This document shows positions 1 through 8,574 of a DNA stretch of 64,000 nucleotides, piece by piece. The position numbers were made by a program, and so were the translations under genes. The stretch is from Candidatus Rifleibacteriota bacterium (lineage in GTDB: Bacteria > Muiribacteriota > Ozemobacteria > Ozemobacterales > Ozemobacteraceae). Every line of letters begins with the position of its first letter. The stretch's first letter is position 1. Location: the NCBI GenBank assembly GCA_018818125.1, contig JAHISQ010000114.1:1-64000 (forward strand), read 5' to 3'. The notes under the pieces were generated by a model, which saw nothing but the letters and a program-made list of their open reading frames with translations, did no database searches and was not told the origin of the DNA.

Positions 1-198
1 AGTGAAGTTGCGCAGTTTTTCGCGATTGATATGATAAAAGGCCAAATGAGCAAGCTGTTTGCTGTATTGGTGGTAAAAAAGAATAAACACGCCCATTATG
101 CCAACGACTGCAAGAACTGTGTAAAAAACGATACCGCGCCTGGCACACAGCTTGGCACGGTGATCATATTCAGTTCTATTTCTGGTGTCTGTACTCAT
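1..198 (-). CDS. Membrane protein, 3' part beyond window edge
   Basis: The reverse strand is open from an ATG at 198 to the window edge, giving 66 residues. They are a charged N-terminus (MSTDTRNRTEYDHRAKL), one hydrophobic segment at about residues 23-43 (IVFYTVLAVVGIMGVFILFY), then a polar stretch. Its ATG shares a base with the stop of the anti-sigma gene (TAATG), which implies translational coupling. It is therefore the third gene of an ECF sigma / anti-sigma operon and probably a membrane partner or target of that regulon. The family cannot be recognised from this fragment. Confidence 0.6.
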   Translation of the reverse strand, partial: MSTDTRNRTEYDHRAKLCARRGIVFYTVLAVVGIMGVFILFYHQYSKQLAHLAFYHINREKLRNFT

Positions 199-806
199 TA
201 ACGTGATTCAATGTTTTCCTGGTCTGGCGGAACAAATATAGTTTGTGCTTCTCCGGTTTTATTGCCTTCCTGAACTCCGACATCAAGACTTGCGCTGGCA
301 TTTTCAGCATCTTCAGACTGCTGATCACTGTCGATGACATTCACTGCCGCGCTGGCAACTTTTTCATTATCCGTCAGATCGCCGGTTTCGTCAATGCGCA
401 CAATTGGTTCGGTTGCAATCTGCGGAGCAGTAGCGTTTTCAGCGACACTGACAGGAACATCTGTCTTCGGCGCGGGGGCACAGTCATGGACAAACATAGC
501 AACGACAATGGACAAAACGCATGCAGCCACAACAAGAGACTTAACCGCGAGCGATGACGAGCTCGCAGTATGACTTGAGGCAGTGACTGTCGAGGCAACA
601 GTCCCTGCACTAATTGCTTTGAGAATGCCGGCTATCGCTGCCGCTTCTTTGCCGGTAAGGGACTTGCGCGCATCCTTAAGCTGCCTGAGAGACTCAAAGG
701 CTTCATGGCAGGCACTGCAGGAAGCAAGATGCTGAGTCAACTCGGCTGAAACGGTATCTGAACCAGAAGTAATCTCTTCGATGAACTTTTCACAGATTCT
801 GGTCAT
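198..806 (-). CDS. Zinc-binding anti-sigma factor, membrane-anchored
   Basis: The 202-residue protein starts with a zinc-binding anti-sigma (ZAS) motif, H26-x3-C30-x2-C33, with a further Cys at residue 5. One transmembrane helix follows at about residues 86-107. The C-terminal half is acidic, low in complexity and probably extracytoplasmic. Members of this family hold an ECF sigma factor inactive at the membrane until a signal releases it. The gene overlaps the ECF sigma gene upstream by 17 bp, which makes that sigma factor its likely partner. The C-terminal part resembles nothing I recognise, so the signal sensed is unknown. Confidence 0.8.
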   Translation of the reverse strand: MTRICEKFIEEITSGSDTVSAELTQHLASCSACHEAFESLRQLKDARKSLTGKEAAAIAGILKAISAGTVASTVTASSHTASSSSLAVKSLVVAACVLSIVVAMFVHDCAPAPKTDVPVSVAENATAPQIATEPIVRIDETGDLTDNEKVASAAVNVIDSDQQSEDAENASASLDVGVQEGNKTGEAQTIFVPPDQENIESR

Positions 807-1293
807 AGCTTTCCCTCTTCAAGTCGGTTTTGATCTTGTCAAGTATTCGCATCATCCGCATTTTAACTGCTCCGACAGTTAAACCGGCTAACTCGGCAAC
901 CTCATTAAACGGTAAATCCTGAAAAAACCTGAGTTCAATCAGAATCTGCTCCTCGGCCGAAAGCTTTTCGAGCATCGCTTTGACCTGAGTGCGCGTATTA
1001 GAACTATCTTCGAAGGTATCACAAAAGTCTTTCGAGAAATTCATTTCTAGAAACCGTCTATGCGTCTTCTGTTTGCGTGTCCAGTCGATAAAAGTGTTTT
1101 TCGCAATCGAGAACAGCCATGCTTTGAAAGACCTGCCGCTTTCGTATCTATCAAAGGCGTTGTATGCCTTCAGGTAGACCTCCTGCGCCATGTCGTCAAC
1201 GTCGGCTTCAGGAAGTCCGAGATACCTGAGAAAAAAGCTCAGGGCCCGATAAGTCTCTTCAAGCAACTGCGAAAATTCTTTGTCTTTGTTCAC
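790..1293 (-). CDS. ECF-family RNA polymerase sigma factor
   Basis: This 167-residue protein has the two-domain layout of extracytoplasmic-function sigma-70 factors. Region 2 is at about residues 15-85, with the core-binding segment DVDDMAQEVYLKAY and the -10-recognising part ending WLFSIAKNTFIDWTR. Region 4 is at about 110-160, with a helix-turn-helix (FNEVAELAGLTVGAVKMRM). The start is GTG at 1293, preceded by GAAGGA. The overlapping downstream gene is a ZAS anti-sigma factor, so release from it is the expected control. The regulon is not evident; no duplicated promoter motif could be assigned in this window. Confidence 0.92.
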   Translation of the reverse strand: MNKDKEFSQLLEETYRALSFFLRYLGLPEADVDDMAQEVYLKAYNAFDRYESGRSFKAWLFSIAKNTFIDWTRKQKTHRRFLEMNFSKDFCDTFEDSSNTRTQVKAMLEKLSAEEQILIELRFFQDLPFNEVAELAGLTVGAVKMRMMRILDKIKTDLKRESYDQNL

Positions 1294-1359
1294 GCAATTG
1301 TTTCCTTCTGCTTGTTATACGTTGCCGCCAAAAAGAAAATAACAAAAAAACAGTAAATT

Positions 1360-3723
1360 TTATGGAGCATTTTTTATCTCCAGTGTTTTTACGATCAAAA
1401 CGCCATCAGAATCACGCCTGAATGGCAAAGCTCTTATCATGAGCTGATCCCCTGGTTTCAACCTGAATGCCTTGCCAGGCCTTGGCAAAACCAGATATTT
1501 TTCGCGATTGGCATCGGTCGCAAGTATTGCACCATCAGCGAGATCAGTTTGCTGGACAATCAGCTTATAGTCGCCAATCACTGCAACCACCGGCACAAAA
1601 CCTTCTGGCGCGGCGATCTGAGTCTCATCGCCCGAACCAGCCAGGAAAAACAGAATACCAAGAAAGAGCATGACAACAAAAAAAGCCTTTTTCAGCAGCG
1701 GGTAAAGAGGAGACAGTTCCGACAGAGACTCTTGAACACTTTTCCAGTCGATCTTTCTGGTCAGGCTTTCGATTCGCTGGGTCTCGATGCGTTCTTCTTC
1801 GCTGTCAACGCGAACTTTTTCGTCTCTTTGGCGCTGCGACACAAAATCATGCACTTCGGTTTCTGCGGCCACGCCAAGCTCTGAAAGAGAACCAATGAGA
1901 TCAGACGCAACACCGGAAAAAATTTCCCGGTGTTCAGGGCGGTTCTGCTCAAGCAATCTGAGGTCATAAACACTTTCTACCATTGGATTGGCCAGATAAA
2001 ATGCCACACCAGCCCTGAGCAACGTTTCATCTTTTTCGCGTTCAAGATAAGCCGTAAGCATTTCTCTGATACTGGAAAATTCAAAATGAATAAGCGAACC
2101 TACCGCCTTCTCTCTGACCTTTTTATCCTTGTCAACAAGCATCGATTGAAAAAGTTCACGCGCTTCGTCGGGATGCTGACAACAGAGGCTGCGCAACAAT
2201 GCTGTTCTGACGATCAGTGAAGGCGATTTGACAAATATGCGGACCTGAAGCATAAAACTTTCATTATCATGCACAGCGAGATATTCAAGTGCGGCAGCCT
2301 GCAAATCTTCGCTGTCGCGGCGCAACAAACTCATCGCCCGGTTACCCCAGCGCTTGTCGCCTATGGCTACCGCAGCTCTAAGAGCTGCGGCAGTTATTGC
2401 ACTGTCAGATTTCTTGTCAGACATCGCATCGCAAATGATTTCGTGAGCATTCTGATCATTCTCAGATCTTATTCTAACAAGCTTCTTAAGAAGTTTATTT
2501 GCATCGTCAATCTGAGTTTCAAGAGTCTCAGACTTAACCGCAACGGGCTTTGCACTTGTCAAGGCAGACACCGCCGGAGCCAACGCCTGCCTTAGCAATT
2601 CATTTTGCGGTTCTTTGGCCAATGCAGACTTGATTGCAGCCATGACCTCCGGTGTCTGGCACTTTTCTCGTAAAAGTTGTAAAAGCTCATTGCGAGTTTC
2701 GTCCTGCGAGCTTTCGTAAACAGAAATACAATTTTCGACAAAGAGCAGAGCCTGGGCGCGTTGCTTATAAACTTTGAGGGTCTGCAGAAACAACTGAAAA
2801 TCAGGACAAAGCTCAGCCATGCGAATCATACTGCAACAGTTCTTCTGCAGTGCCAACAAAAAATCAGTCTTTTTACGATCATTGCTCTTAACTACAATAT
2901 CGCAGATTCTAAAAGGAACCTCGCGGTCAGGGTTGGCAAGCACTATTGCTGCTGCAATTTTAAGCAGTCGCTCATCCTGTTCATGTGACAACAGTTCCAT
3001 CAAACTGGCGCGATGCGGGGCGAAATGCATGACGGAAATGGCTCTAAGCGCGGCCAGACGACTGTAATAATCGCCCCGACGCATAGAATCGGCTAGAAAA
3101 GTGGCAGCACTGTGCGGATGTTTTTTGGCAAGACCACGAATAGCTACCGCTCTGATCAGGGGGTCGCGGGAGGTAACTAGTTTCTCAAAATGCTTTCTGA
3201 ACAGGTCGGGAGCCATTAATATGACTGCCTCGATACAGGCAAGCTGCAAGGTTGAAGACTCTGAAAACAAGTTATCTTCGAGATAGACGATATAGTCTGC
3301 AGGCCAGAAAGAGCAACATTTCTTAACAATCTCTGCTTTAACTACGTCGTGAGTCGACATGGCAAGCAGCTTTTTGATGTTATCCGCTGATGCATCGCGT
3401 CTAAACTGGGCAGTTTTTGTCTTCTTTATTATTGATAACTGATCATTGAAGGATAAACGGGCAAAGTCAGCAAGTGTAACGCGGCTGGCAGCAGCATTAT
3501 CACCCTTATGCAGACGATCTTTTACCGACGATACAGCGTGTTCAAGCAGCATGCTGCATTCCGGATCCGTCTCAAACTTTCGGATTCTTATAAGCTCTTC
3601 GAGAAGGCGGGCAGATGAGCCACTTTTTATCGCCTTTTCAATAGCGAATATCCGAAATGTCTTAATCGGTCCCTGCAATTCTAAAATCAGGTTTTCAAGA
3701 TCTTCCAATGTTATGCCCTGCAA
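1360..3723 (-). CDS. HEAT-repeat protein with C-terminal membrane anchor
   Basis: The protein has about 787 residues, most of them degenerate alpha-helical HEAT/PBS-lyase-like repeats, for example IRAVAIRGLAKKHPHSAATF and VREKAVGSLIHFEFSSIREM. A single transmembrane segment lies at about residues 685-705 (AFFVVMLFLGILFFLAG), followed by a short beta-rich tail of about 80 residues. HEAT solenoids usually act as protein scaffolds; no enzymatic motif is visible. No ATG is available at the 5' end: TTG at 3723 is given here, and TTG at 3708, preceded by CAGGG, is an alternative. It lies 66 bp upstream of the ECF sigma gene on the same strand and could share its transcript. Confidence 0.7.
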   Translation of the reverse strand: MQGITLEDLENLILELQGPIKTFRIFAIEKAIKSGSSARLLEELIRIRKFETDPECSMLLEHAVSSVKDRLHKGDNAAASRVTLADFARLSFNDQLSIIKKTKTAQFRRDASADNIKKLLAMSTHDVVKAEIVKKCCSFWPADYIVYLEDNLFSESSTLQLACIEAVILMAPDLFRKHFEKLVTSRDPLIRAVAIRGLAKKHPHSAATFLADSMRRGDYYSRLAALRAISVMHFAPHRASLMELLSHEQDERLLKIAAAIVLANPDREVPFRICDIVVKSNDRKKTDFLLALQKNCCSMIRMAELCPDFQLFLQTLKVYKQRAQALLFVENCISVYESSQDETRNELLQLLREKCQTPEVMAAIKSALAKEPQNELLRQALAPAVSALTSAKPVAVKSETLETQIDDANKLLKKLVRIRSENDQNAHEIICDAMSDKKSDSAITAAALRAAVAIGDKRWGNRAMSLLRRDSEDLQAAALEYLAVHDNESFMLQVRIFVKSPSLIVRTALLRSLCCQHPDEARELFQSMLVDKDKKVREKAVGSLIHFEFSSIREMLTAYLEREKDETLLRAGVAFYLANPMVESVYDLRLLEQNRPEHREIFSGVASDLIGSLSELGVAAETEVHDFVSQRQRDEKVRVDSEEERIETQRIESLTRKIDWKSVQESLSELSPLYPLLKKAFFVVMLFLGILFFLAGSGDETQIAAPEGFVPVVAVIGDYKLIVQQTDLADGAILATDANREKYLVLPRPGKAFRLKPGDQLMIRALPFRRDSDGVLIVKTLEIKNAP

Positions 3724-3945
3724 AAGAATGTTGTCAGCATATTTTGCCCTATTAAGACAAATCTGGCAACGGTTTTAATATGTTTGACATGTTTTTTTGT
3801 GTACCCATTGCGCATATCGCGATAATCTGTCATAATTTCAAAACAAGCAAGATATCAGTTCGCTGTTATCATTGTTTCTATCGATGTTCTCAACAAGTAG
3901 TATGACCCTGATAAGTATTCAGTATAGCAGCAAGGGGGCTCCCAT

Positions 3946-4848
3946 ATGAGACAGCAGAGAAGTAAAACACTGGCACTAGCCATAGTATTTGTTCTTTTTG
4001 CATTTTCCTTCGTAACTACGGCTTCGGCCAGACAAAGACAGTCAACGTCACCACAAGATATCTACAAGGAAATGGTCCTCCAGCTTGAAGAGCTTGAGCA
4101 AAGATCACCGCAGAATCAGGTAGCTGTTTTCAAACTGAGAGACAACCTGAGCAAGCTTTATTCGCATATTTCAGGCGACCTCACCGATCCTTTTAAATCT
4201 GGTCGACCTACGGTTCCTGACCTGGCAAATGGCAGCGATCTCTATGACTCCTGCACTGGCCTTAAAGACGATAGACTCAAGGACGCTCTTCTAGATGTAG
4301 TCAGAAACCATGTATCGGTAGGATACCAGCGCGCCCAGGACCTTGTATTTTCAGACATAGATAACAAAGATGGTTATGTAGAATGTGTATACACTGGCAG
4401 AAAGCTGAAAACTTCTTCTGAGCCAAGTGCCACCAACATGAACCTCGAACACTCATGGCCCCAGTCTATGGGCGCCGTAGGCATAGCCAAATGCGACCTG
4501 CATCATCTGTTTCCGACCGATTCAAAGGCTAACGGTATTCGCGGCAACAATCCATTCGGTGACGTAGATAATGCAGCCTGGGAAGAGGGCGGCAGCAAAA
4601 CAGATAAGAGCGTTTTCGAAGTGCGCCCCGAACAGCGCGGCGATACAGCTCGTGGCATGTTCTATTTCGCTATCCGCTATGACAAAAGCATAGACCCCAA
4701 ACAGGAAGCCACTTTAAAGCGTTGGCACCAGGAAGACCCGGTCGACAGCAAAGAAAAGAAGCGCAACGACCGAGTCCAGAACTTTCAGAACAACCGCAAC
4801 CCATTCGTCGACAAACCAGAATTTGTTAACATGATCTCAGATTTCTAA
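3946..4848 (+). CDS. Secreted endonuclease I family nuclease
   Basis: This 300-residue protein has a signal peptide (residues 1-28, KTLALAIVFVLFAFSFVTTASA) and a C-terminal Endonuclease_1 domain. The diagnostic block NLEHSWPQS (residues 166-174, catalytic His169) is followed by KCDLHHLFPTDSKANGIRGN, the metal-binding part of the beta-beta-alpha-metal fold of EndA/Dns nucleases. These are periplasmic or secreted non-specific DNases, often used to degrade extracellular DNA for nutrients. The region between signal and nuclease (about residues 30-90) is helical and of unknown role. The ATG has AAGGGGG upstream, and a strong terminator follows, so the gene is probably monocistronic. Confidence 0.88.
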   Translation: MRQQRSKTLALAIVFVLFAFSFVTTASARQRQSTSPQDIYKEMVLQLEELEQRSPQNQVAVFKLRDNLSKLYSHISGDLTDPFKSGRPTVPDLANGSDLYDSCTGLKDDRLKDALLDVVRNHVSVGYQRAQDLVFSDIDNKDGYVECVYTGRKLKTSSEPSATNMNLEHSWPQSMGAVGIAKCDLHHLFPTDSKANGIRGNNPFGDVDNAAWEEGGSKTDKSVFEVRPEQRGDTARGMFYFAIRYDKSIDPKQEATLKRWHQEDPVDSKEKKRNDRVQNFQNNRNPFVDKPEFVNMISDF

Positions 4849-4860
4849 GCACTCTTAAAA

Positions 4861-4899
4861 AAGCTCCCGAGCCTATGTGGCCTCGGGAGCTTTTTTTTT
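4861..4899 (+). terminator. Rho-independent terminator of the endonuclease gene
   Basis: An 11-bp perfect stem pairs AAGCTCCCGAG (4861-4871) with CTCGGGAGCTT (4882-4892), with a 10-nt loop and a run of nine T. It lies 13 bp after the endonuclease stop codon. Confidence 0.93.
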
Positions 4900-5115
4900 G
4901 TCAGTTATACCAGTCTTAAAAGTGATTCATGTAATCACAAGCGGGGGCAAGAACCAAGGGTACAAGATTTCGCACAGAGACATTTTTTTCTTATGAAACT
5001 GTTATTAATCGTGAAGATAAAAAAAACAATAGCCTCTGCCATAAGGCAAGAACAATGAACGAGTTTTTCGCAGGGAATTAGAAAATTCTTACTTTCTCTG
5101 TCAGACGGAAGGCTG

Positions 5116-5595
5116 CTATACCTGGGGCTCGTCGGCCACAGGTTCAAGATCGAGAATCTCGCGAACAGACTCGGGATCTATCCGGTATTCGCTACCATAA
5201 CCGCCAAAAAAGTCATGTTTCTGAATCAGCCTTAGAGTCAGACGATTCCATTTGAGCGTTTTACCGGTCTTCTGATCTACAAGATCGACATCGCCCTTTT
5301 CAAAGAGGCCATCGCCCCAGGGACTGGCGATCTTGCCACGGTCATCACGTACCCTGATCAGATAACGATTATCGACAAGCACTTCCTGCTCCATCAGATC
5401 AACGCCGCGCTCAGCAAGATCCTGCAGCTTTGCGACTATCTGAGCGACATCAAGATGCATAGCAAGCATGGTCTGGCGATCGGCATCAATAATATCGGCA
5501 AGTTTTCGGTCGTCATGACCCAGAAAGCCCTTGAGAGTAAGGACACCGGGCTGCATTTTTCTCTGAATACGGTCGAGTTCTGGAGTCTGCTTCAC
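5116..5595 (-). CDS. Conserved protein of unknown function, last gene of the nqr operon
   Basis: A soluble 159-residue protein with no signal peptide or membrane segment. The opening, RIQRKMQPGVLTLKGFLG followed by acidic helical sequence, is a pattern I associate with small uncharacterised proteins of anaerobic bacteria, but I cannot name a domain. It starts at GTG 5595 with AAAGGA upstream, only 15 bp after the nqrF stop, so it is almost certainly cotranscribed with the NQR genes. Tandem Asp/Glu residues and a conserved-looking tail (HDFFGGYGSEYRIDPESVREIL) are visible. A role in assembly or regulation of the redox pump is inference from position alone. The 215 bp downstream (4900-5115) hold no supportable feature. 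Confidence 0.7.
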   Translation of the reverse strand: MKQTPELDRIQRKMQPGVLTLKGFLGHDDRKLADIIDADRQTMLAMHLDVAQIVAKLQDLAERGVDLMEQEVLVDNRYLIRVRDDRGKIASPWGDGLFEKGDVDLVDQKTGKTLKWNRLTLRLIQKHDFFGGYGSEYRIDPESVREILDLEPVADEPQV

Positions 5596-5610
5596 TGCTT
5601 CTTTCCTTTC

Positions 5611-6711
5611 TCAGGAGAATTTATCAAAATAAATTCTGTCTTCGGGCATTCCCTTGCTGATCAAAACCTTACAGCATGCACCGATCATACCAGGGCTGCC
5701 ACACAGGTAAGCTTCGAGCTCATTCATACTATCATAATTTCTGGCAACGACATCGGTAATAAGACCATTTTCGTAGGGATGGTCGCTGTCATCCTTAGAA
5801 AGCGCGGGCACAAACCGGAACCAGGGGTGGGCTTTTTCAATCGCCTTGAATTCATCAACATAATAAAGATCGCGCTGCGAAACCGCGCCAAAAAAGAAGG
5901 TGGCTTTGCGATTACTGATGCCACGGTCAATCATGTCGAGAATTATACTGCGAATCGGTGCTAACCCGGAGCCGCCAGCAATACAGATGATCTCGCGGTC
6001 GGAATCGCGCAGAAAGAATTCACCAAATGGGCCGATCAACCTTGCTTTGTCACCAGCTTTGAGGTGGTTAAAAACGTAAGTGGTCACCATTCCATTAGGA
6101 ACGTATCTGATCACCAGTTCCAGTGCCTTGTTGTCAGAAGGCGCCGAACTGATCGAGTAAGCGCGTGAAGTTTCTTCTTTAACATCGTCGTAAGGCCGGC
6201 TGAACAAATTGGCAAACTGACCAGCCTTGAACCTGATGGTTGTGCCTTCTGGCAGTTTGAATCTCAGTCCCTTGATATCATGGGTAAAGTCTGTGATCGA
6301 CTCGATTACCGTTTCGAATTCTTTTATGCTCAAAAGTTCTTCGGGAACTTCAATTCTGATGTCGTTTCGAACCTTCACCTGGCAAGAAAGACGAACATTA
6401 CTGGTTTTTTCTTCGTCACTCAGATAGGGCATTTCGGTGGGTAAAAGCGGACCGGCTCCTTCGAGCACCCGGCATTTACAGGTACCGCAACTGCCACGAC
6501 CACCGCACCCGGAGGGCAGAAAAAGCTTCTGACTGGCGAGAGTCATGAGAAGATTGGCACCACCCTCAACTTTGAAGGATTTTTCGCCCTTGTTAACGTC
6601 AATAGTGCACTCGCCATAGTTGGCAAAAAAGAATTCGGCGATCAGCAGCAACAGTGTCAGAATGCCGCTGAGTGCGCTCAAGACCAGTACAGCTGTAATT
6701 ATCGATGTCAT
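5611..6711 (-). CDS. nqrF: Na+-translocating NADH:quinone reductase subunit F
   Basis: NqrF is the electron input of Na+-NQR: it oxidises NADH and passes electrons through FAD and a 2Fe-2S cluster. All parts are visible in 366 residues. There is an N-terminal membrane anchor (about 5-28) and a plant-type ferredoxin domain with CGGRGSCGTCKC at about 68-79 and the fourth Cys in LSCQVKV. The FAD-binding motif is RAYSISSAP, the NAD-binding motif GGSGLAPIRS, and the C-terminus is typical (CGSPGMI). Length is slightly below the usual 405-410. It follows nqrE by 12 bp. NqrF distinguishes this locus from the related Rnf complex, which has RnfB/RnfC instead. Confidence 0.95.
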   Translation of the reverse strand: MTSIITAVLVLSALSGILTLLLLIAEFFFANYGECTIDVNKGEKSFKVEGGANLLMTLASQKLFLPSGCGGRGSCGTCKCRVLEGAGPLLPTEMPYLSDEEKTSNVRLSCQVKVRNDIRIEVPEELLSIKEFETVIESITDFTHDIKGLRFKLPEGTTIRFKAGQFANLFSRPYDDVKEETSRAYSISSAPSDNKALELVIRYVPNGMVTTYVFNHLKAGDKARLIGPFGEFFLRDSDREIICIAGGSGLAPIRSIILDMIDRGISNRKATFFFGAVSQRDLYYVDEFKAIEKAHPWFRFVPALSKDDSDHPYENGLITDVVARNYDSMNELEAYLCGSPGMIGACCKVLISKGMPEDRIYFDKFS

Positions 6712-6723
6712 AAAGCCTGCCTG

Positions 6724-7323
6724 TCAGTTAATTCTTACAATGCCCGAAAAGCCAATAAAGGCCATCGCGATAATGCCGGTAATGACAAGAGCGATACCCG
6801 CGCCTTCAAGTTCTGGAATCACTTTGGATTTCTTTTCCATACGGCTTCTGATGCCGGCAAGAGCGGCAATTGCGAGTGCCCAGCCAGTGCCGGCGCCCAT
6901 ACCATAGGCAATCGACTGCATGAAAGTATATTGCCTGATCACAAGAAATAGAGCGCAGCCCAGAATCGCGCAGTTAACGGTAATCAGCGGCAAAAATATG
7001 CCAAGTGTCAGATAAAGCAGAGTGCTGACGCGCTCGATCACCATCTCGATAATCTGTGTAAAAGCGGCAATTACGATAATAAATGCAATATACTGCAGGT
7101 ATTCAAGCTCATAAGGCACCAGCAGCTTGTGATAAACCAGCCAGTTAATCGGCGCAGTACAGGTCGAGACAAAAATAACCGCCGCACCAAGCCCCAGTGA
7201 ACTCTTGAGATCTTTGGAAACTGCCAGAAAAGAGCACATGCCAAGGAAATTGGTGAGCAAAATATTATTGGTAGTTATCGCAGCAAAGAAAATAACAAAT
7301 GGGTGTACAGTTTGTATATCCAT
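6724..7323 (-). CDS. nqrE: Na+-translocating NADH:quinone reductase subunit E
   Basis: A 199-residue polytopic membrane protein with six hydrophobic segments, matching NqrE/RnfA in length and in the conserved N-terminal segment TTNNILLTNFLGMCSFLAVS. NqrE and NqrD form an inverted-topology pair that coordinates an intramembrane Fe-S cluster through conserved Cys residues; a Cys is present in the expected place (FLGMCSF) and another in ILGCALF. The start is ATG 7323 rather than any upstream in-frame codon, because AGAGGT lies 7 nt before it and the nqrD stop (7328) is 4 bp away. Any longer version would read through nqrD. Confidence 0.94.
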   Translation of the reverse strand: MDIQTVHPFVIFFAAITTNNILLTNFLGMCSFLAVSKDLKSSLGLGAAVIFVSTCTAPINWLVYHKLLVPYELEYLQYIAFIIVIAAFTQIIEMVIERVSTLLYLTLGIFLPLITVNCAILGCALFLVIRQYTFMQSIAYGMGAGTGWALAIAALAGIRSRMEKKSKVIPELEGAGIALVITGIIAMAFIGFSGIVRIN

Positions 7324-7327
7324 GGCG

Positions 7328-7942
7328 TTACCTCTTCTCTCCGCTGCTCTTGAACGCGCGCACGATCCAGATATAGGTCGCCAGGCAAAAAAAGCCGCTT
7401 GGCGCAATTACCATCATATTCCATTTTGTCCAGTCGGTGGGAATTACCTGCATTCCAAAGAATGTGCCCAGGCCAAGAGGTTCACGAATCATCGCAATCG
7501 GCAACAAAACCAGCGAATAGCCAATCCCGGCACCCAGACCGTCAAGAACTGCATCATATGGCTTGTTAGCCATAGCATAGCCTTCGGTGCGACCCATGAC
7601 TATGCAGTTGGTTATGATCAGGCCAACGTAGGGGCCGAGTTCGTTGCTGATCTCTGGTAGAAAGGCATCGAGCACAATCTTGATAAAGATAACGTAAGCT
7701 GCAATAATCAGCACCTGAATTATCATTCTGACCCGACGTGGTATCACATTGCGCATCAGCGAAACGGTCAGACATGACATTATCAGAGTAAAAATCAGCC
7801 CAAGACACATGACCAGAGTGTTTTTAACAAGATTGGTCACTGCCAGAGCCGAGCAGATACCAAGGATCTGCCCGATTACCGGGTTTTCTTCCCAGAGCAT
7901 TCTTTTGAGGGCATCCAAGCCTTTAACCGGACCTTTGTTCAA
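7328..7942 (-). CDS. nqrD: Na+-translocating NADH:quinone reductase subunit D
   Basis: The 204-residue, six-helix membrane protein matches NqrD/RnfE: ENPVIGQILGICSALAVTN near the N-terminus and the conserved NCIVMGRTEGYAM block at about residues 108-120. The start is a TTG at 7942. Its TTG overlaps the nqrC stop (TTGA), and a strong AAGGAGG lies about 9 nt upstream inside the end of nqrC, so the non-ATG start is well supported. With NqrE it forms the membrane Fe-S site between NqrF and the FMN subunits. The next ATG, 12 codons in, would remove part of the conserved N-terminus. Confidence 0.94.
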   Translation of the reverse strand: MNKGPVKGLDALKRMLWEENPVIGQILGICSALAVTNLVKNTLVMCLGLIFTLIMSCLTVSLMRNVIPRRVRMIIQVLIIAAYVIFIKIVLDAFLPEISNELGPYVGLIITNCIVMGRTEGYAMANKPYDAVLDGLGAGIGYSLVLLPIAMIREPLGLGTFFGMQVIPTDWTKWNMMVIAPSGFFCLATYIWIVRAFKSSGEKR

Positions 7943-8574
7943 TTGCTGACCCCTCCTTGTTTCAAGCTGATGAATTGTGCCAGCGCAGAATTCACAATTT
8001 TTTCAATTGCGCTGGAAGTACCAGTCGCACCGGTAATGCCATCTACTTCGTCAGAGCGAGTGGCAGAACCTTCAGCCACCAGGCGCAAACGCAGACCATC
8101 CGAACGGATATTGGCATACGGCTTGTCTTTAAAACGCGCTTTGAAATCAGGCTCACTGATACGACCACCCAGGCCGGGAGTCTCACCATGTTTAGTAAAT
8201 TCTATTCCCTTGATCTGCTGATTCTGAGCATCTACAGCAAGAAATCCGAAGATGTTGTCCCAGAAGCCCTGCCCTGAGAATGCGAAAACAAACAACTGAT
8301 CAGCAGAATTTTTGCGCTGATAGCATTCGAGCGCCGAATCGGCACCGAGCTTTACCGTCTCGGTTTCTGCAGCAAATAAAGCCGGAATATCTGACTCAGA
8401 GATGACCTTGTCGGCAGTAATCAGACCAAAAAGTCTCAATATTACTTTCTGCCGGGCAACCTTACTGTTCAGGTCGATGCGTTCCTTGAGAACCGAATTG
8501 ATGCCGCTGACCATAAAAGTAAAAAATGCCGTTACAACAATGGTAAACAGCAGGGTTTTGATTTTTTCGTTCAT
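7939..8574 (-). CDS. nqrC: Na+-translocating NADH:quinone reductase subunit C (covalent FMN)
   Basis: This 211-residue protein has one N-terminal membrane helix (about 7-27) and a periplasmic FMN-binding domain. The flavinylation motif TGAT is at residues 181-184 (context VDGITGATGTSS), with Thr184 the predicted phosphoester attachment site for FMN. GETPGLGGR, conserved in NqrC/RnfG, is also present. ATG 8574 is chosen over an upstream in-frame start because it forms an ATGA overlap with the nqrB stop. Covalent FMN transfer needs an ApbE-type transferase, which is not encoded in this window. Confidence 0.94.
   Translation of the reverse strand: MNEKIKTLLFTIVVTAFFTFMVSGINSVLKERIDLNSKVARQKVILRLFGLITADKVISESDIPALFAAETETVKLGADSALECYQRKNSADQLFVFAFSGQGFWDNIFGFLAVDAQNQQIKGIEFTKHGETPGLGGRISEPDFKARFKDKPYANIRSDGLRLRLVAEGSATRSDEVDGITGATGTSSAIEKIVNSALAQFISLKQGGVSN

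Noticed and set aside
4935..5147. 70-codon minus-strand ORF after the nqr operon
   Set aside because: It overlaps the end of the 5116-5595 gene, has no ribosome-binding site and its composition is not protein-like.
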